Shown piece by piece: positions 1 through 9,006 of a stretch of DNA of 64,000 nucleotides. How positions within the stretch are numbered: position 1 is the first letter of the stretch; each line of letters begins with the position of its first letter. The notes under the pieces were generated by a model, which had not been told where the DNA came from, did not search any database, and was given only the letters and a program-made list of their open reading frames with translations. The translations under genes were made by a program, and so were the position numbers. This stretch comes from Moritella marina ATCC 15381 (GTDB taxonomy: Bacteria > Pseudomonadota > Gammaproteobacteria > Enterobacterales > Moritellaceae), in assembly GCF_008931805.1 (NCBI RefSeq), contig NZ_CP044399.1:3211370-3275369 (forward strand), written 5' to 3'.

Positions 1-1208
1 CAAAATTTAATGCCAAACAATACCGCAACAGCCAAAACCAATAAGAAAACCAAACCACCAACAACCCACAACAATAAATTCCAATCACTTTCCGTGTCTT
101 CAACCACATCAACCAATTGCTCAGTCGGTTCAGCTTGAGAAGGAGTGAGCGCGAGTAGCAAAGCACTATCAATCACAATCGGTTTCGGTATAACGAACGC
201 TTCAGAAGGCATATTAACGGTGATCTCTCGTCCCGTTTTCGTTGTGGCATACAAAACTAAGTCGATACTGTAACTCCCCACTTGCTCAGGTCGAGCGAAT
301 GTATGGGTTTGTTCTGCTATATCCGCTTCGGCATAGATAATAAAGTCATCACTCAGACCACGATTAACAGAGGTTAAGCGCCCTTTAATCACAATAGTTT
401 CAGACTTTAATTCATCCATATCATAAATCAACTTCAACTCTGGGTCAGCATCCACCAGCAGGGGTAACATTTGAGTCTTAATTGGTTTTGGAAATAAGAT
501 CACATCTTGATTAAAACTACGGGTAAATGCGTTATTTTTTACCGCAACTTCAAATCTATATTTACCCGTGGCAAGATCGAGCTGTAAAAATGTAGTAAAA
601 ATACCATCTTCCGGTACCTCATCATAGAACACACCTTTGTCATTAAATCGAGCGAGTTCTTGCGACGTAAAATTAAAGTTTTCATCTTCAACACGGTTAT
701 AACCATAAGCGGTCACCAGCAGTTCCGTATCTCGTAGATACGTGTCATTGAGACGCTTGTTCAAATGAAACAGTTCACCGGTAATTTTTAGACGCTCGCC
801 ACTATACAACTGGATAGGCAAGCGTTTGACTTGTAGCTGTACATTTGACAACAATTGAATACGATTATTACCTTGGATCTTGCCTAATGCTTGCCAGGGC
901 CCCGCCATTGGATTTTCAATCGTAATAATGTCATTTTCTTCACCTTCAATCCAATGGACGCGATCAGATTTATCCCAGATATAAACTTTACTGCCATCTG
1001 GACGCACTAAAATCACGGCTTTAGAAAAACGTTCACGCGCAATAATAAAGGTGATTTGCTTAACACCATAGTCAACCCGAAAACGATTATCCAGCAACTT
1101 AATATCACTGGTCTGATAAACACCGGTCTGATAAAAGCTGTTTTCGGATGCAAAGGCATTAAGGCTAACAGCAGAAATCAACGCCATCAACAACCAAATA
1201 TTACGCAT
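1..1208 (-). CDS. Envelope protein of the TIGR03503 type, C-terminus cut by window edge
   Basis: The reading frame is open from the ATG at 1208 to the window edge, about 402 codons, so the stop lies outside. It starts with a clear signal peptide (basic MRN, hydrophobic core, cleavage after about residue 20 at AFA). A long beta-rich domain follows, containing phrases such as WQALGKIQGNNRI. Near the visible end there is a hydrophobic helix (about residues 380-400) after an acidic linker, so the protein is probably exported and anchored by a C-terminal helix. It begins 13 bases after the dnaQ stop, so the two are probably co-transcribed. The layout matches a conserved gammaproteobacterial family I recall as TIGR03503; its biochemical function is not known to me. 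Confidence 0.72.
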   Translation of the reverse strand, partial: MRNIWLLMALISAVSLNAFASENSFYQTGVYQTSDIKLLDNRFRVDYGVKQITFIIARERFSKAVILVRPDGSKVYIWDKSDRVHWIEGEENDIITIENPMAGPWQALGKIQGNNRIQLLSNVQLQVKRLPIQLYSGERLKITGELFHLNKRLNDTYLRDTELLVTAYGYNRVEDENFNFTSQELARFNDKGVFYDEVPEDGIFTTFLQLDLATGKYRFEVAVKNNAFTRSFNQDVILFPKPIKTQMLPLLVDADPELKLIYDMDELKSETIVIKGRLTSVNRGLSDDFIIYAEADIAEQTHTFARPEQVGSYSIDLVLYATTKTGREITVNMPSEAFVIPKPIVIDSALLLALTPSQAEPTEQLVDVVEDTESDWNLLLWVVGGLVFLLVLAVAVLFGIKF

Positions 1209-1221
1209 GTTTATCCTTACC

Positions 1222-1959
1222 TTAATGTGTTGTCCATAACGCATCACCGACGATGCCCAGTCTTTCATCATGTGCTTTAAGTTCATCGTCAGTCGCCCGC
1301 ACCACTTTTAATGATACTCGCGTGGCAGCAACACGGCGAATACCGCTACCTTCTGCGTCTGCGCTATCTTGCGATAAATTCAACTTAGTTTGGCCACCTG
1401 TCATAAACAGATAAACGTCCGCTAAAATCTCCGCATCCAGTAATGCCCCATGCAGCGTACGGTGTGAGTTATCAATACCATAACGATTACACAACACGTC
1501 TAAGTTGTTTCGTTTTCCTGGGAAGAGTTTCTTCGCGATAGCTAATGTATCGGTAATTTTACAAATTTCTTTAGTTTCAGGTAGACCTTTATTTAACAAT
1601 CTAAATTCATGATCAAGGAAGTTAATATCGAATGAGGCATTGTGAGCCACCAATTCCGCGCCATCAATAAACGCGATGAATTCATCGGCGATAGCTGAAA
1701 AGCTGGGCTTGTCTTGTAGATATTCATCAGTAATACCGTGTACCGCGATCGCTTCAGGATCAACCAAACGGTCAGGTTTGATATAAACATGGTAAGTACG
1801 ACCCGTAGGACGGCGATTGATCAACTCAATACAACCAATCTCGATCACGCGATGGCCAATGTGTACACCACCCGCTCCCATATTCATACCCGTTGTTTCG
1901 GTATCAAAAACGATTACACGACCAGCGCCCTGTATTAACTCTGCATTGTCCAAAGACAT
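1222..1959 (-). CDS. dnaQ: DNA polymerase III epsilon subunit (3'-5' proofreading exonuclease)
   Basis: Proofreading subunit of the replicative polymerase core. The three DEDDh exonuclease motifs are present: ExoI VFDTETTG (Asp19, Glu21), ExoII HNASFD near residue 107-112, and ExoIII HGALLD near residue 171. At 245 residues it is close to the E. coli length (243). A longer frame begins with GTG codons at 1971, but the ATG at 1959 is preferred because GGTGA lies just upstream and the protein then aligns with known starts. The short C-terminal tail after a variable linker would be the part that binds the alpha subunit. In E. coli rnhA is the divergent neighbour of dnaQ; here rnhA is absent and the methyltransferase gene follows after about 120 bases. 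Confidence 0.95.
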   Translation of the reverse strand: MSLDNAELIQGAGRVIVFDTETTGMNMGAGGVHIGHRVIEIGCIELINRRPTGRTYHVYIKPDRLVDPEAIAVHGITDEYLQDKPSFSAIADEFIAFIDGAELVAHNASFDINFLDHEFRLLNKGLPETKEICKITDTLAIAKKLFPGKRNNLDVLCNRYGIDNSHRTLHGALLDAEILADVYLFMTGGQTKLNLSQDSADAEGSGIRRVAATRVSLKVVRATDDELKAHDERLGIVGDALWTTH

Positions 1960-2082
1960 AAATTTCACCACTTCAATTAAACTGTGGCTATTCTAATATG
2001 AATTGCGGTTCGATTCACCTGATAACAGTCGTAAATCAAGCAGAGAAATAAGAATGGTAGGCGAAACATCGCATGACCAAAA

Positions 2083-2832
2083 TTAAGATGACTTATGCGG
2101 TAACTTTTGTGTCGCCCCTGCAGGTATAAAACGACGGTTAGCACGACTGACCTGCCACCAATTTTTAACTGGCGAGATGGGTGCGCGACGTTTACGGGCA
2201 ACGATAAAATAGACGGACAGAAATGAAGGGAAATGCATTTGACCTATGCTTTCAAACCACCAAGTTAATGGTTTCTTACCGAGGAAAGAGGTGAAACCAA
2301 AACGATCATCTTGAATTATTTCAAAACCAAGTAGTTCAAGCCAATCTTTAATCCTTGCAGGCGTAAACATTCTTCCCGACCAAGGCGGGTGATTACGTTT
2401 CACCCCAAATAATTTAACCACACCACACAATGACAAAGGATTGTAACCACTTAATACTAAGTAACCATCTCCCGTTAACACACGCTCAACCTCGCGTAAT
2501 ACTTGGTGAGGATCAGCTGAAAAGTCCAATGACTGTGTCAGAATACACGCATCAATACAATTTTCTTGGAATGGCAAATGGGCGGGGTCAATGTATACCC
2601 CTCCCATGCCTAACTCAGAGGTCGCAGTCACCTGATGTTGTATACTGCTACCAAAACAATTAAGCTCACCACTTAACGAACCTAATTTTAGTAAATGATA
2701 ACCAAACATTTTTGGACTCCAGACATCAAGACGCGTCTGAATTTGGCTCGCGAGCCATTCCCCCATTGGAAGATCATCCCAAGAATGGGGAATGATAATT
2801 TCATGTTTATGGTGTGCAGGTTTTATTAACAC
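2083..2832 (-). CDS. yafS: YafS-like SAM-dependent methyltransferase
   Basis: Class I methyltransferase-like protein of 249 residues. The segment DPAHLPFQENCIDACIL followed by HQVLREVERVL and GYLVLSGYNPLS fits the second half of a Methyltransf_11 fold (acidic strand, then the strand carrying the product-side loop). The gene sits between dnaQ and gloB, as yafS does in enterics, which supports the name; the substrate of YafS is not established. The start is a GTG at 2832 with GGAT about eight bases upstream; the next methionine is some 20 residues in and would cut conserved sequence. It is divergent from gloB, with 65 bases between the starts that must hold both promoters. Confidence 0.8.
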   Translation of the reverse strand: MLIKPAHHKHEIIIPHSWDDLPMGEWLASQIQTRLDVWSPKMFGYHLLKLGSLSGELNCFGSSIQHQVTATSELGMGGVYIDPAHLPFQENCIDACILTQSLDFSADPHQVLREVERVLTGDGYLVLSGYNPLSLCGVVKLFGVKRNHPPWSGRMFTPARIKDWLELLGFEIIQDDRFGFTSFLGKKPLTWWFESIGQMHFPSFLSVYFIVARKRRAPISPVKNWWQVSRANRRFIPAGATQKLPHKSS

Positions 2833-2897
2833 GACAATATCCGCTAAAATTTTGTTTTATATGTAATTAAAGATAATCCCATAAAGAGAGCTATGCA

Positions 2898-3674
2898 ATG
2901 CTTGAAGTCATTTCTATCCCTACATTTAACGACAATTATGTTTGGTTGATCAAAAATACTGAAAATAATCACTGCTGTATCGTTGATCCCGGCCAAGCAG
3001 ACCCGGTACTACAAGTCATTGAACAGCAGAATTTAATTCTCGATGCGATTTTAATTACCCACCATCACTTTGATCATGTTGATGGTATTAGTGACATTAT
3101 TAGCGCATGTATAAATCCAGTGCAGATTTATTCTTCAATTGCATTAGACGTTGACGCGCCAGTTACCTTAGTAACAGAAAAAACGCAACTAAACCTACTC
3201 GATAACAGCTTAATATTGACCGTAATGGCAACACCAGGTCACAAGCGTGAACACGTTGTCTACTATAACCAAACCATGTTGTTCTCGGGCGATACGCTAT
3301 TCTCGGGTGGCTGTGGTCGTATCCTTGATGGTAGCGCGACAGAACTATTCTCATCATTACAGCGCATCAAGGCCTTAGATGAAAATACTTTAGTCTACCC
3401 TGCTCACGAATATACCCAAGCAAACTTAATGTTTTGCTATGCGGTAGAACCACAAAACAACGCCCTTAAGCAGCATATAGAACATACCGCAAAACTACGT
3501 CAACGCGGTCTGCCTACAGTGCCAAACAGTCTTAAAAATGAAAAGGAAATCAATGTTTTCTTACGTACTAACACCGCAACAGTCAGCATGGCAATGGAGC
3601 ATAAATTACTGGAAATAATCACCAGTGAGTTAGCGGTGTTCACTGCATTAAGAGCTTGGAAAGACCATTTTTAA
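2898..3674 (+). CDS. gloB: Hydroxyacylglutathione hydrolase (glyoxalase II)
   Basis: Hydrolyses S-D-lactoylglutathione to D-lactate and glutathione, the second step of methylglyoxal detoxification. It is a metallo-beta-lactamase-fold protein of 258 residues, the usual length. The metal motif THHHFDH is at residues 54-60, the third-ligand region TPGHKREHVVYY and the bridging Asp in LFSGDTLFSGGCGR follow, and the C-terminal substrate domain contains the NPFLR-equivalent segment NVFLRTN. The start at 2898 follows AGAGAG. Divergent from the YafS-like gene and followed 95 bases later by mltD, an order also seen in enterics. Confidence 0.95.
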   Translation: MLEVISIPTFNDNYVWLIKNTENNHCCIVDPGQADPVLQVIEQQNLILDAILITHHHFDHVDGISDIISACINPVQIYSSIALDVDAPVTLVTEKTQLNLLDNSLILTVMATPGHKREHVVYYNQTMLFSGDTLFSGGCGRILDGSATELFSSLQRIKALDENTLVYPAHEYTQANLMFCYAVEPQNNALKQHIEHTAKLRQRGLPTVPNSLKNEKEINVFLRTNTATVSMAMEHKLLEIITSELAVFTALRAWKDHF

Positions 3675-3768
3675 CCAATAATTAAGCATCAATATCCCCT
3701 ATGATACACTTGCTTTGTTTTCCGTTGGCTATTAGCATGTCAGCGCTGTTCACTAACATAAGAGCTAT

Positions 3769-5373
3769 ATGAAATTTAAATTATCTATTCCGGTATTAAT
3801 CTTACTGACCGGGTGCCAAATGACGCCCGAAGATCGCAGTAACGATGTACAAACGACGATAACGCCTGTCGTCGCTCCATCTGACAAAGCCAGCAACGAA
3901 GACAGCGGTTTAGATAGTGCAACAGAAGACAAGATTGCCAAACTCATTGTTGCCGAAGACGTTACCGTCGAGCCCATTGACAATGTTTGGATGCGTATTG
4001 CCGAGCAAATGACTATTCCGATTCCGGATAACGCTCGCATTGCCAAGCACCGAAAGTGGTTTTTGGACCATCCACAGCATTTAATCACGGTATCAAAACG
4101 CGCAGAACCCTTTCTATACCTTATTGTAGAAGAGCTTGAACGCCGTAACTTACCACTAGAACTTGCGCTATTACCCGTTGTAGAAAGTGCCTTTGACCCC
4201 TTTGCTTATTCACATGGTAGTGCATCCGGTATGTGGCAGTTTGTGCCAGGCACTGCAACCCAATACGGTCTAGAACAAAACTGGTGGTACGATGGTCGTC
4301 GTGACGTACTCGCATCGACAAGTGCAGCGCTCACCTATATGGAATACCTCAGCCGTCGTTTCGATGGAGACTGGCTCCAAGCGCTTGCTTCGTATAATTC
4401 AGGGCAAGGTCGTGTCGGACGTTCCATTAAACGTAATAAAAAAGCGGGTTTAGCCACAGACTTCTGGTCATTATCATTGCCAAAAGAAACTGAAGCATAC
4501 GTGCCTAAATTATTAGCGCTTGCAGATATTTTACAAAACGCCGAAAAGTATAATTTAACGCTACCTATGATTGATAACGAACCTGCGATCCAACAAGTTG
4601 ACGTTAATAGTCAAATTGATTTAGCGCTTGCAGCCGACTTAGCAGGCATGGACGTGGCTGAACTACAGCGTCTTAATCCAGGGTTTAACCAATGGGCAAC
4701 AGCGCCTGATGGGCCACATACCTTATTAATCCCCAATGATAATGTCGAAAAATTTGAAGCTGCACTAGCAAAAACAGATGCGAAAGGCCGTTTAAACTGG
4801 GTACGTTATAAAGTTAAGTCAGGTGATAGCCTAGGTGAAATTGCCCAGAACTATAATACTTCTAGCAAAATCATTGCTTCGGTAAACAACCTAGATAGCA
4901 GCATGATCAAAATTGGCCAAGCATTATTGATCCCAATGGCCGCGAAAGATCTGGAATATTATAAATTCAGCGAATCATCGCGTATCACCCGCCGCCAAGA
5001 TAAACCAGCAGGCCGCTTTAAAGTTGTACACAAAGTACAATCTGGTGATAACTTATGGGATCTTGCAAGATCTTATAAAGTGAATTACAAAAGTCTCGCT
5101 AAATGGAACAATATCGCGCCTCAAGATGCCTTGAAGATCAATCAAAAGCTGGTTGTTTGGCAAGGTAAAAAACAAGGTAGTGCTAACGGTAAAGGCATTA
5201 TGCGTAATATTACCTACAAGGTCCGTCAAGGTGATTCACTGGCACGTATTGCCGATAAATTTAATGTGAAAGTAAAAGATGTTGTTCGATGGAATGGGTT
5301 AGCTAATCAGAAGTATATCCAACCTGGGCAAGCGTTACGTCTTTATGTTGACGTGACAAAAGTGAATACCTAA
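3769..5373 (+). CDS. mltD: Membrane-bound lytic murein transglycosylase D
   Basis: Cleaves peptidoglycan glycan strands to 1,6-anhydromuropeptides in the periplasm. The precursor has a lipoprotein signal with lipobox LLTGC (Cys16). The SLT domain spans roughly residues 105-230, with the catalytic glutamate in PVVESAFDP and the downstream GMWQF and ASYNSGQGRV motifs. Three LysM peptidoglycan-binding repeats follow, each opening with a Y/HKV..GD pattern (VKSGDSLGEIA, VQSGDNLWDLA, VRQGDSLARIA). The 534-residue length suits MltD with three LysM units. The products are substrates for AmpG, encoded later in this window. A strong hairpin terminator follows the stop. Confidence 0.94.
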   Translation: MKFKLSIPVLILLTGCQMTPEDRSNDVQTTITPVVAPSDKASNEDSGLDSATEDKIAKLIVAEDVTVEPIDNVWMRIAEQMTIPIPDNARIAKHRKWFLDHPQHLITVSKRAEPFLYLIVEELERRNLPLELALLPVVESAFDPFAYSHGSASGMWQFVPGTATQYGLEQNWWYDGRRDVLASTSAALTYMEYLSRRFDGDWLQALASYNSGQGRVGRSIKRNKKAGLATDFWSLSLPKETEAYVPKLLALADILQNAEKYNLTLPMIDNEPAIQQVDVNSQIDLALAADLAGMDVAELQRLNPGFNQWATAPDGPHTLLIPNDNVEKFEAALAKTDAKGRLNWVRYKVKSGDSLGEIAQNYNTSSKIIASVNNLDSSMIKIGQALLIPMAAKDLEYYKFSESSRITRRQDKPAGRFKVVHKVQSGDNLWDLARSYKVNYKSLAKWNNIAPQDALKINQKLVVWQGKKQGSANGKGIMRNITYKVRQGDSLARIADKFNVKVKDVVRWNGLANQKYIQPGQALRLYVDVTKVNT

Positions 5374-5448
5374 CCGACTTACTAACACAACACGCGGTGT
5401 TCTACATAAAACACTGATAATGATATAATACATCGATAACAAGATAAT

Positions 5449-5494
5449 AAAATGGCTTACACTAAGGTTTCCCCTTAACTGTAAGCCATTTTTT
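5449..5494. terminator. Bidirectional terminator between mltD and the chalcone-isomerase-like gene
   Basis: A 13-bp perfect stem (5449-5461 pairs with 5480-5492) closes on a loop that itself pairs TAAGG with CCTTA. The A-run on the left and T-run on the right let it work for both convergent genes. Confidence 0.88.
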
Positions 5495-5547
5495 ATGCTT
5501 AATATTTATTGCTTAATACGCGCTAACAGCAACAATAATAACTCGAA

Positions 5548-6099
5548 TTATAAACCCAGCATGTCTTCTTTTAAATCATCATCAGCAGGGTTCTCACCTA
5601 ACCAAATAGACAGTACTGCTTGACGGAAAACGTCGTTATCAATAGTCGATAATTTTTCATTATTTTTATACGTGACCAAGCCTTTACCCGGTGTGCTCAC
5701 TAGCGTAAATTGATCGCCCTTAGCAATTTCTGCGCTAAACACACCAATGAATTCTGCGATCTCATCAGAGATAGCCGCAGTATCACCTGCTGTAGCACCG
5801 TCAAAACCTTCGTTAATCGCCGTAACCATTTTCTCAGAAGTAATAAGACCTGAAATGATGTTAAGGCGGATAGCGCTTACATCTTGGCTTGCGATTACAT
5901 TCTTATCTGCCGCTTGTGTAAATAGTGAACCCACATACAAATCAATAAAGAATTTACTACGAACACCTGCACCTTGATAATTAAGTGATGCGCCTTCAAC
6001 AGATACATTATCTGGGATTGAAACGCCAGACACTTCCTGTGCTGCATTAACAGAGAAACTTAATAGCATTGCAGAAGCGAGAGTTGCTAATTTATTCAT
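5548..6099 (-). CDS. Periplasmic chalcone-isomerase-like domain protein
   Basis: 183-residue secreted protein with a signal peptide cleaved near VNA/AQ (about residue 19). The body matches the bacterial chalcone isomerase-like family (PF16036 type): opening VSIPDNVSVEGASLNYQGAG, then FFIDLYVGSLF, then a late block with FRQAVLSIWLGENPAD, all typical of these proteins. They are not thought to make flavonoids; the fold is better regarded as fatty-acid- or ligand-binding, and the bacterial role is unknown. AGGAT sits ahead of the ATG at 6099. It is a single-gene unit bounded by terminators on both sides. Confidence 0.82.
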   Translation of the reverse strand: MNKLATLASAMLLSFSVNAAQEVSGVSIPDNVSVEGASLNYQGAGVRSKFFIDLYVGSLFTQAADKNVIASQDVSAIRLNIISGLITSEKMVTAINEGFDGATAGDTAAISDEIAEFIGVFSAEIAKGDQFTLVSTPGKGLVTYKNNEKLSTIDNDVFRQAVLSIWLGENPADDDLKEDMLGL

Positions 6100-6224
6100 G
6101 ACTTGATCCTATATGAGTCGGTATGAAAAGCAATTTAACCACAAAGAAGCTAGAGCTAAAACTCTAAACATTGGGATTAAACGAATTTAATACAATTTCA
6201 TGATGTCATAATTAATGCCTAATA

Positions 6225-6259
6225 AAAAAGCCACTCATTACAAAAATGAGTGGCTTTTT
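6225..6259. terminator. Terminator after the AGCS transporter gene
   Basis: A 15-bp perfect stem (6225-6239 with 6245-6259) around a five-base loop, with A-run and T-run ends. It lies 69 bases past the transporter stop on the minus strand and upstream of the chalcone-isomerase-like gene, so it insulates the two. Confidence 0.87.
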
Positions 6260-6327
6260 CTAATTTTAAAAGACTGATTTAAATGCTTTTAAACGGTATT
6301 TGTTTGAGCTTTTTTAATAGCTACATA

Positions 6328-7743
6328 CTATTTTTTAAACTTAGAGTTCCAGATTTCACTGTTAATCTTTTTATCGATTTCAGGGAATTCAGCACTATCA
6401 AATGTAGGCGTTTTACCTGCCGCTAATTGTTTGTTGTAATCTTTAGCAACGATCATGACATATTTAGACAGCATCAAGATAGCAATGATATTAACCAAGG
6501 CCATCAGACCCATTGATGCATCCGCCATGTTCCAAATCAGATCCGATTTAGCAATCGCACCAAACATAACCATACCGAGTACCGCGGCACGGAAGATCCA
6601 CACCATTACTTTTGAATCACGGTTTAGGAATAAGATACTGGTTTCTGCATATGAGTAGTTCGCTACGATTGACGTAAATGCGAAGAACAAAATAGCAATA
6701 GCAACAAAAGTACCACCCCAATCACCCACATGAGATGATAATGCATGTTGCGTTAATTCAATACCACCAACACCCGATGTATCACCAAGATCAGACAGTA
6801 AGATGATCGATGCAGTTGCAGTACAAATCACGATAGTATCAATGAACACACCTAGCATTTGCACATAACCTTGTGATGCAGGGTGATTAGGGAATGGAGC
6901 TGCACTTGCCGCCGCATTTGGCGCACTACCCATACCCGCTTCATTCGAAAATAAACCACGTTTAATACCTTGCATCATAGCAACACCAAGTGCGCCACCC
7001 GCAGCTTCATCTAAGCCGAATGCAGATTTAATGATTAATTCAAATACCGCAGGCAATTCTGAAATGTTCATTGCAACAACAACAAACGCAATCAAGATGT
7101 AAGCTAATGCCATGAATGGCACCACGATTTCAGCAAATGCACCAATCACACGTAGACCACCAAAGATGATCACACTCGTGAATACCACTAATACAATACC
7201 AACGATCGTTTTATCAAAACCAAACGCATTATGCATAGAGTTCGCAATCGCATCAGACTGCACGGCATTAAATACTAAACCAAATGCAACGATTAGACAG
7301 ATTGAAAATACAACACCCATCCAACGACGGCCTAAACCTTTTTCCATGTAGTAAGCTGGACCACCACGGAAGTTGCCATCAGCATCTTTGGTTTTAAATA
7401 ATTGTGCTAATGAACTTTCAGCAAAGCTCGTCGCCATACCAATAACAGCAATTAACCACATCCAGAATACTGCACCTGGACCACCAGCGGTAATTGCAAC
7501 AGCAACACCAGCAAGATTACCCGTACCAACACGCGCTGCTAAACTTGTGCATAACGCTTGAAATGATGAAACACCTTCATTACTACTTTTACGGCTACCA
7601 GCAAGAACAGAGAACATATGAGTAAAGTGGCGGAACTGGATAAAACCTAATTTTATGGTAAAATACAAACCTGTGCCAATAAGTAGGTAAACCAGTACAG
7701 AGCCCCACAACAAGCCATTTATAAAGTCGATAACTTCCGTCAT
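6328..7743 (-). CDS. Sodium:alanine/glycine symporter (AGCS family)
   Basis: Inner-membrane Na+-coupled amino acid uptake protein of 471 residues with about ten or eleven hydrophobic helices. Family hallmarks are present: the N-terminal TGLYFTIKLGFIQFRHF block, the signature ARVGTGNLAGVA, GGPGAVFWMW, the GGPAYYMEKGLG loop, and GIKRGLFSNEAGMGSAPNAA, which belongs to the substrate/sodium site. Substrate is probably alanine or glycine; the sequence alone does not say which. GGAAGGG lies just upstream of the ATG at 7743. Single-gene unit. Confidence 0.93.
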   Translation of the reverse strand: MTEVIDFINGLLWGSVLVYLLIGTGLYFTIKLGFIQFRHFTHMFSVLAGSRKSSNEGVSSFQALCTSLAARVGTGNLAGVAVAITAGGPGAVFWMWLIAVIGMATSFAESSLAQLFKTKDADGNFRGGPAYYMEKGLGRRWMGVVFSICLIVAFGLVFNAVQSDAIANSMHNAFGFDKTIVGIVLVVFTSVIIFGGLRVIGAFAEIVVPFMALAYILIAFVVVAMNISELPAVFELIIKSAFGLDEAAGGALGVAMMQGIKRGLFSNEAGMGSAPNAAASAAPFPNHPASQGYVQMLGVFIDTIVICTATASIILLSDLGDTSGVGGIELTQHALSSHVGDWGGTFVAIAILFFAFTSIVANYSYAETSILFLNRDSKVMVWIFRAAVLGMVMFGAIAKSDLIWNMADASMGLMALVNIIAILMLSKYVMIVAKDYNKQLAAGKTPTFDSAEFPEIDKKINSEIWNSKFKK

Positions 7744-8061
7744 ATTTTCCCTTCCAAACTGTTATTAAAATCTATAGATAGTAGTATAAATAACACCACT
7801 CGCTAAACATGGCGCGGAATATAACACAAAAAACCAATATATTGTTAATAAACAGGCGTTAAAATTACTGAAGTCGCAATCGCTACCCTTAGGGGATATA
7901 TAGATGTTAAATTTAAGCCGCATTTAAGATAAACTATTTTATACCTTTTCCATTCTAGGTTCATTTTCGTGATCTGACACTCAAATCCATCGCTAAATAT
8001 GACAACAGGCATGAAAAAAATGGTATAGAGAGGGTGTAACTATCATTACAAAGGTGATCCC
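7744..8061. other. 318-base divergent intergenic region
   Basis: AT-rich spacer between the AGCS transporter (minus) and the DUF3545 gene (plus). It must hold both promoters. I looked for the two-aptamer glycine riboswitch that precedes some AGCS genes in Vibrio and did not find its conserved purine-rich cores. No other structure stood out. Confidence 0.6.
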
Positions 8062-8229
8062 ATGGAAGGAATAAATCAAGTGTCGATAGAAAATACAAAA
8101 AAAGAAACAAAATCAGCATCAAAACGTAAATGGCGTGAGATTGAAGCAATTAAGGATAAGCTTAATTTAGAGAAGGAAATTGACGGTTATGACGATCCTT
8201 TAAGTTATTACTCTGATCTTATTGCCTAA
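8062..8229 (+). CDS. DUF3545 family small protein
   Basis: A 55-residue protein starting at the ATG at 8062, preceded by AAGGTGAT at good spacing. It is strongly charged: a Lys/Ser/Thr-rich N-terminus, the core KRKWREIEAIKDK, then an acidic tail ending in DDPLSYYSDLIA. This is the layout of the DUF3545 family of marine gammaproteobacteria, whose function is unknown. A strong terminator begins one base after the stop, so the gene is monocistronic. Confidence 0.82.
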   Translation: MEGINQVSIENTKKETKSASKRKWREIEAIKDKLNLEKEIDGYDDPLSYYSDLIA

Positions 8230-8230
8230 T

Positions 8231-8262
8231 AAAAAAGCCGCATGTCATCATGCGGCTTTTTT
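8231..8262. terminator. Terminator after DUF3545 gene, shared with hemerythrin gene
   Basis: A 14-bp perfect stem (8231-8244 with 8249-8262) and a TCAT loop, with A-run before and T-run after. It serves both convergent genes. Confidence 0.9.
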
Positions 8263-8310
8263 TATTGATTGATAATAGCGTCTGTATTAGACCGTATACT
8301 TAAATAACCC

Positions 8311-8892
8311 TTAAACTAAGCATAACTCTTCGTCAATTTCATGCATAAATCCGGCGTCAATAATACGTTGTTTAAGGCGGTCGTAAGCATCATTAAACAC
8401 TGCCAATGTTTTTATATCCTGTACATCACCATTCTTCCACAAATGCTCAACCTGACACCAATCATCGGCGGTGAACTTCTCTGCCATTAACGGCATAACA
8501 ACATTATTTTCATATTGAATATGGTTGCGTTGTTTATCCACAAAACCTCTTAATTGCTTTGCTAGCTCATCAAATGGCATCACAGAGTCAAGCTGGATCA
8601 TATTTAACGCACTTGAAAGTTCACGACTCAGGAAGTTCAAACTTTGATGTTCCGATGCTAAACGATTCGGCATACTCGCATCTTCAACATAATTTTCGAG
8701 GTAATACGAGTAAATGAGATCTTCTTTAGGGTGATGGTAACGGTCAATATAATTACGTAAATAATGGACAATATCATCCATCAATTTAAAATTAACCCCC
8801 TGCTGTTCAGATTCGAGTTCCGCTAACTGCTCAGTTAATACATTTAACAGTAACTCTACTTGTTCATGATCTTTAGTTATGAGAGATAACAT
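8311..8892 (-). CDS. Hemerythrin (HHE) domain protein
   Basis: 193-residue helical protein with hemerythrin-type di-iron ligands in order: His9 (DHEQ), His53 with Glu57 (HHPKE), His82 (SEHQSL), His124 with Glu128 (HIQYE). Cytoplasmic, with no signal peptide. Members of this family bind oxygen or NO or sense iron and redox state; the pattern also resembles the C-terminal half of YtfE/RIC iron-sulfur repair proteins, but the N-terminal cysteine domain of YtfE is missing. GGAG precedes the ATG at 8892 with six-base spacing. A monocistronic unit sharing a terminator with the convergent DUF3545 gene. Confidence 0.87.
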   Translation of the reverse strand: MLSLITKDHEQVELLLNVLTEQLAELESEQQGVNFKLMDDIVHYLRNYIDRYHHPKEDLIYSYYLENYVEDASMPNRLASEHQSLNFLSRELSSALNMIQLDSVMPFDELAKQLRGFVDKQRNHIQYENNVVMPLMAEKFTADDWCQVEHLWKNGDVQDIKTLAVFNDAYDRLKQRIIDAGFMHEIDEELCLV

Positions 8893-9006
8893 ATAAACTC
8901 CAATTTGAAATTATCTCTCACCATCATATACCCATATAGTATTAGTTAATTTGATCCGCTTCACTATTTACAGATCTAACCTACCCATAAAGATATACCT
9001 CGTGAT

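Noticed and set aside
7744-8061. Possible glycine riboswitch ahead of the AGCS transporter
   Set aside because: Such riboswitches precede some Vibrio AGCS genes, but neither of the two conserved aptamer cores is visible on the minus strand.
7961-8149. 62-codon minus-strand frame opposite the DUF3545 gene
   Set aside because: It overlaps a better-supported plus-strand gene with a strong ribosome site and terminator; the peptide is low-complexity.
6218-8240. Shared CCTAATAAAAAAGCC string at two terminators as a repeat family
   Set aside because: The similarity is limited to the A-run and first stem bases common to many terminators.
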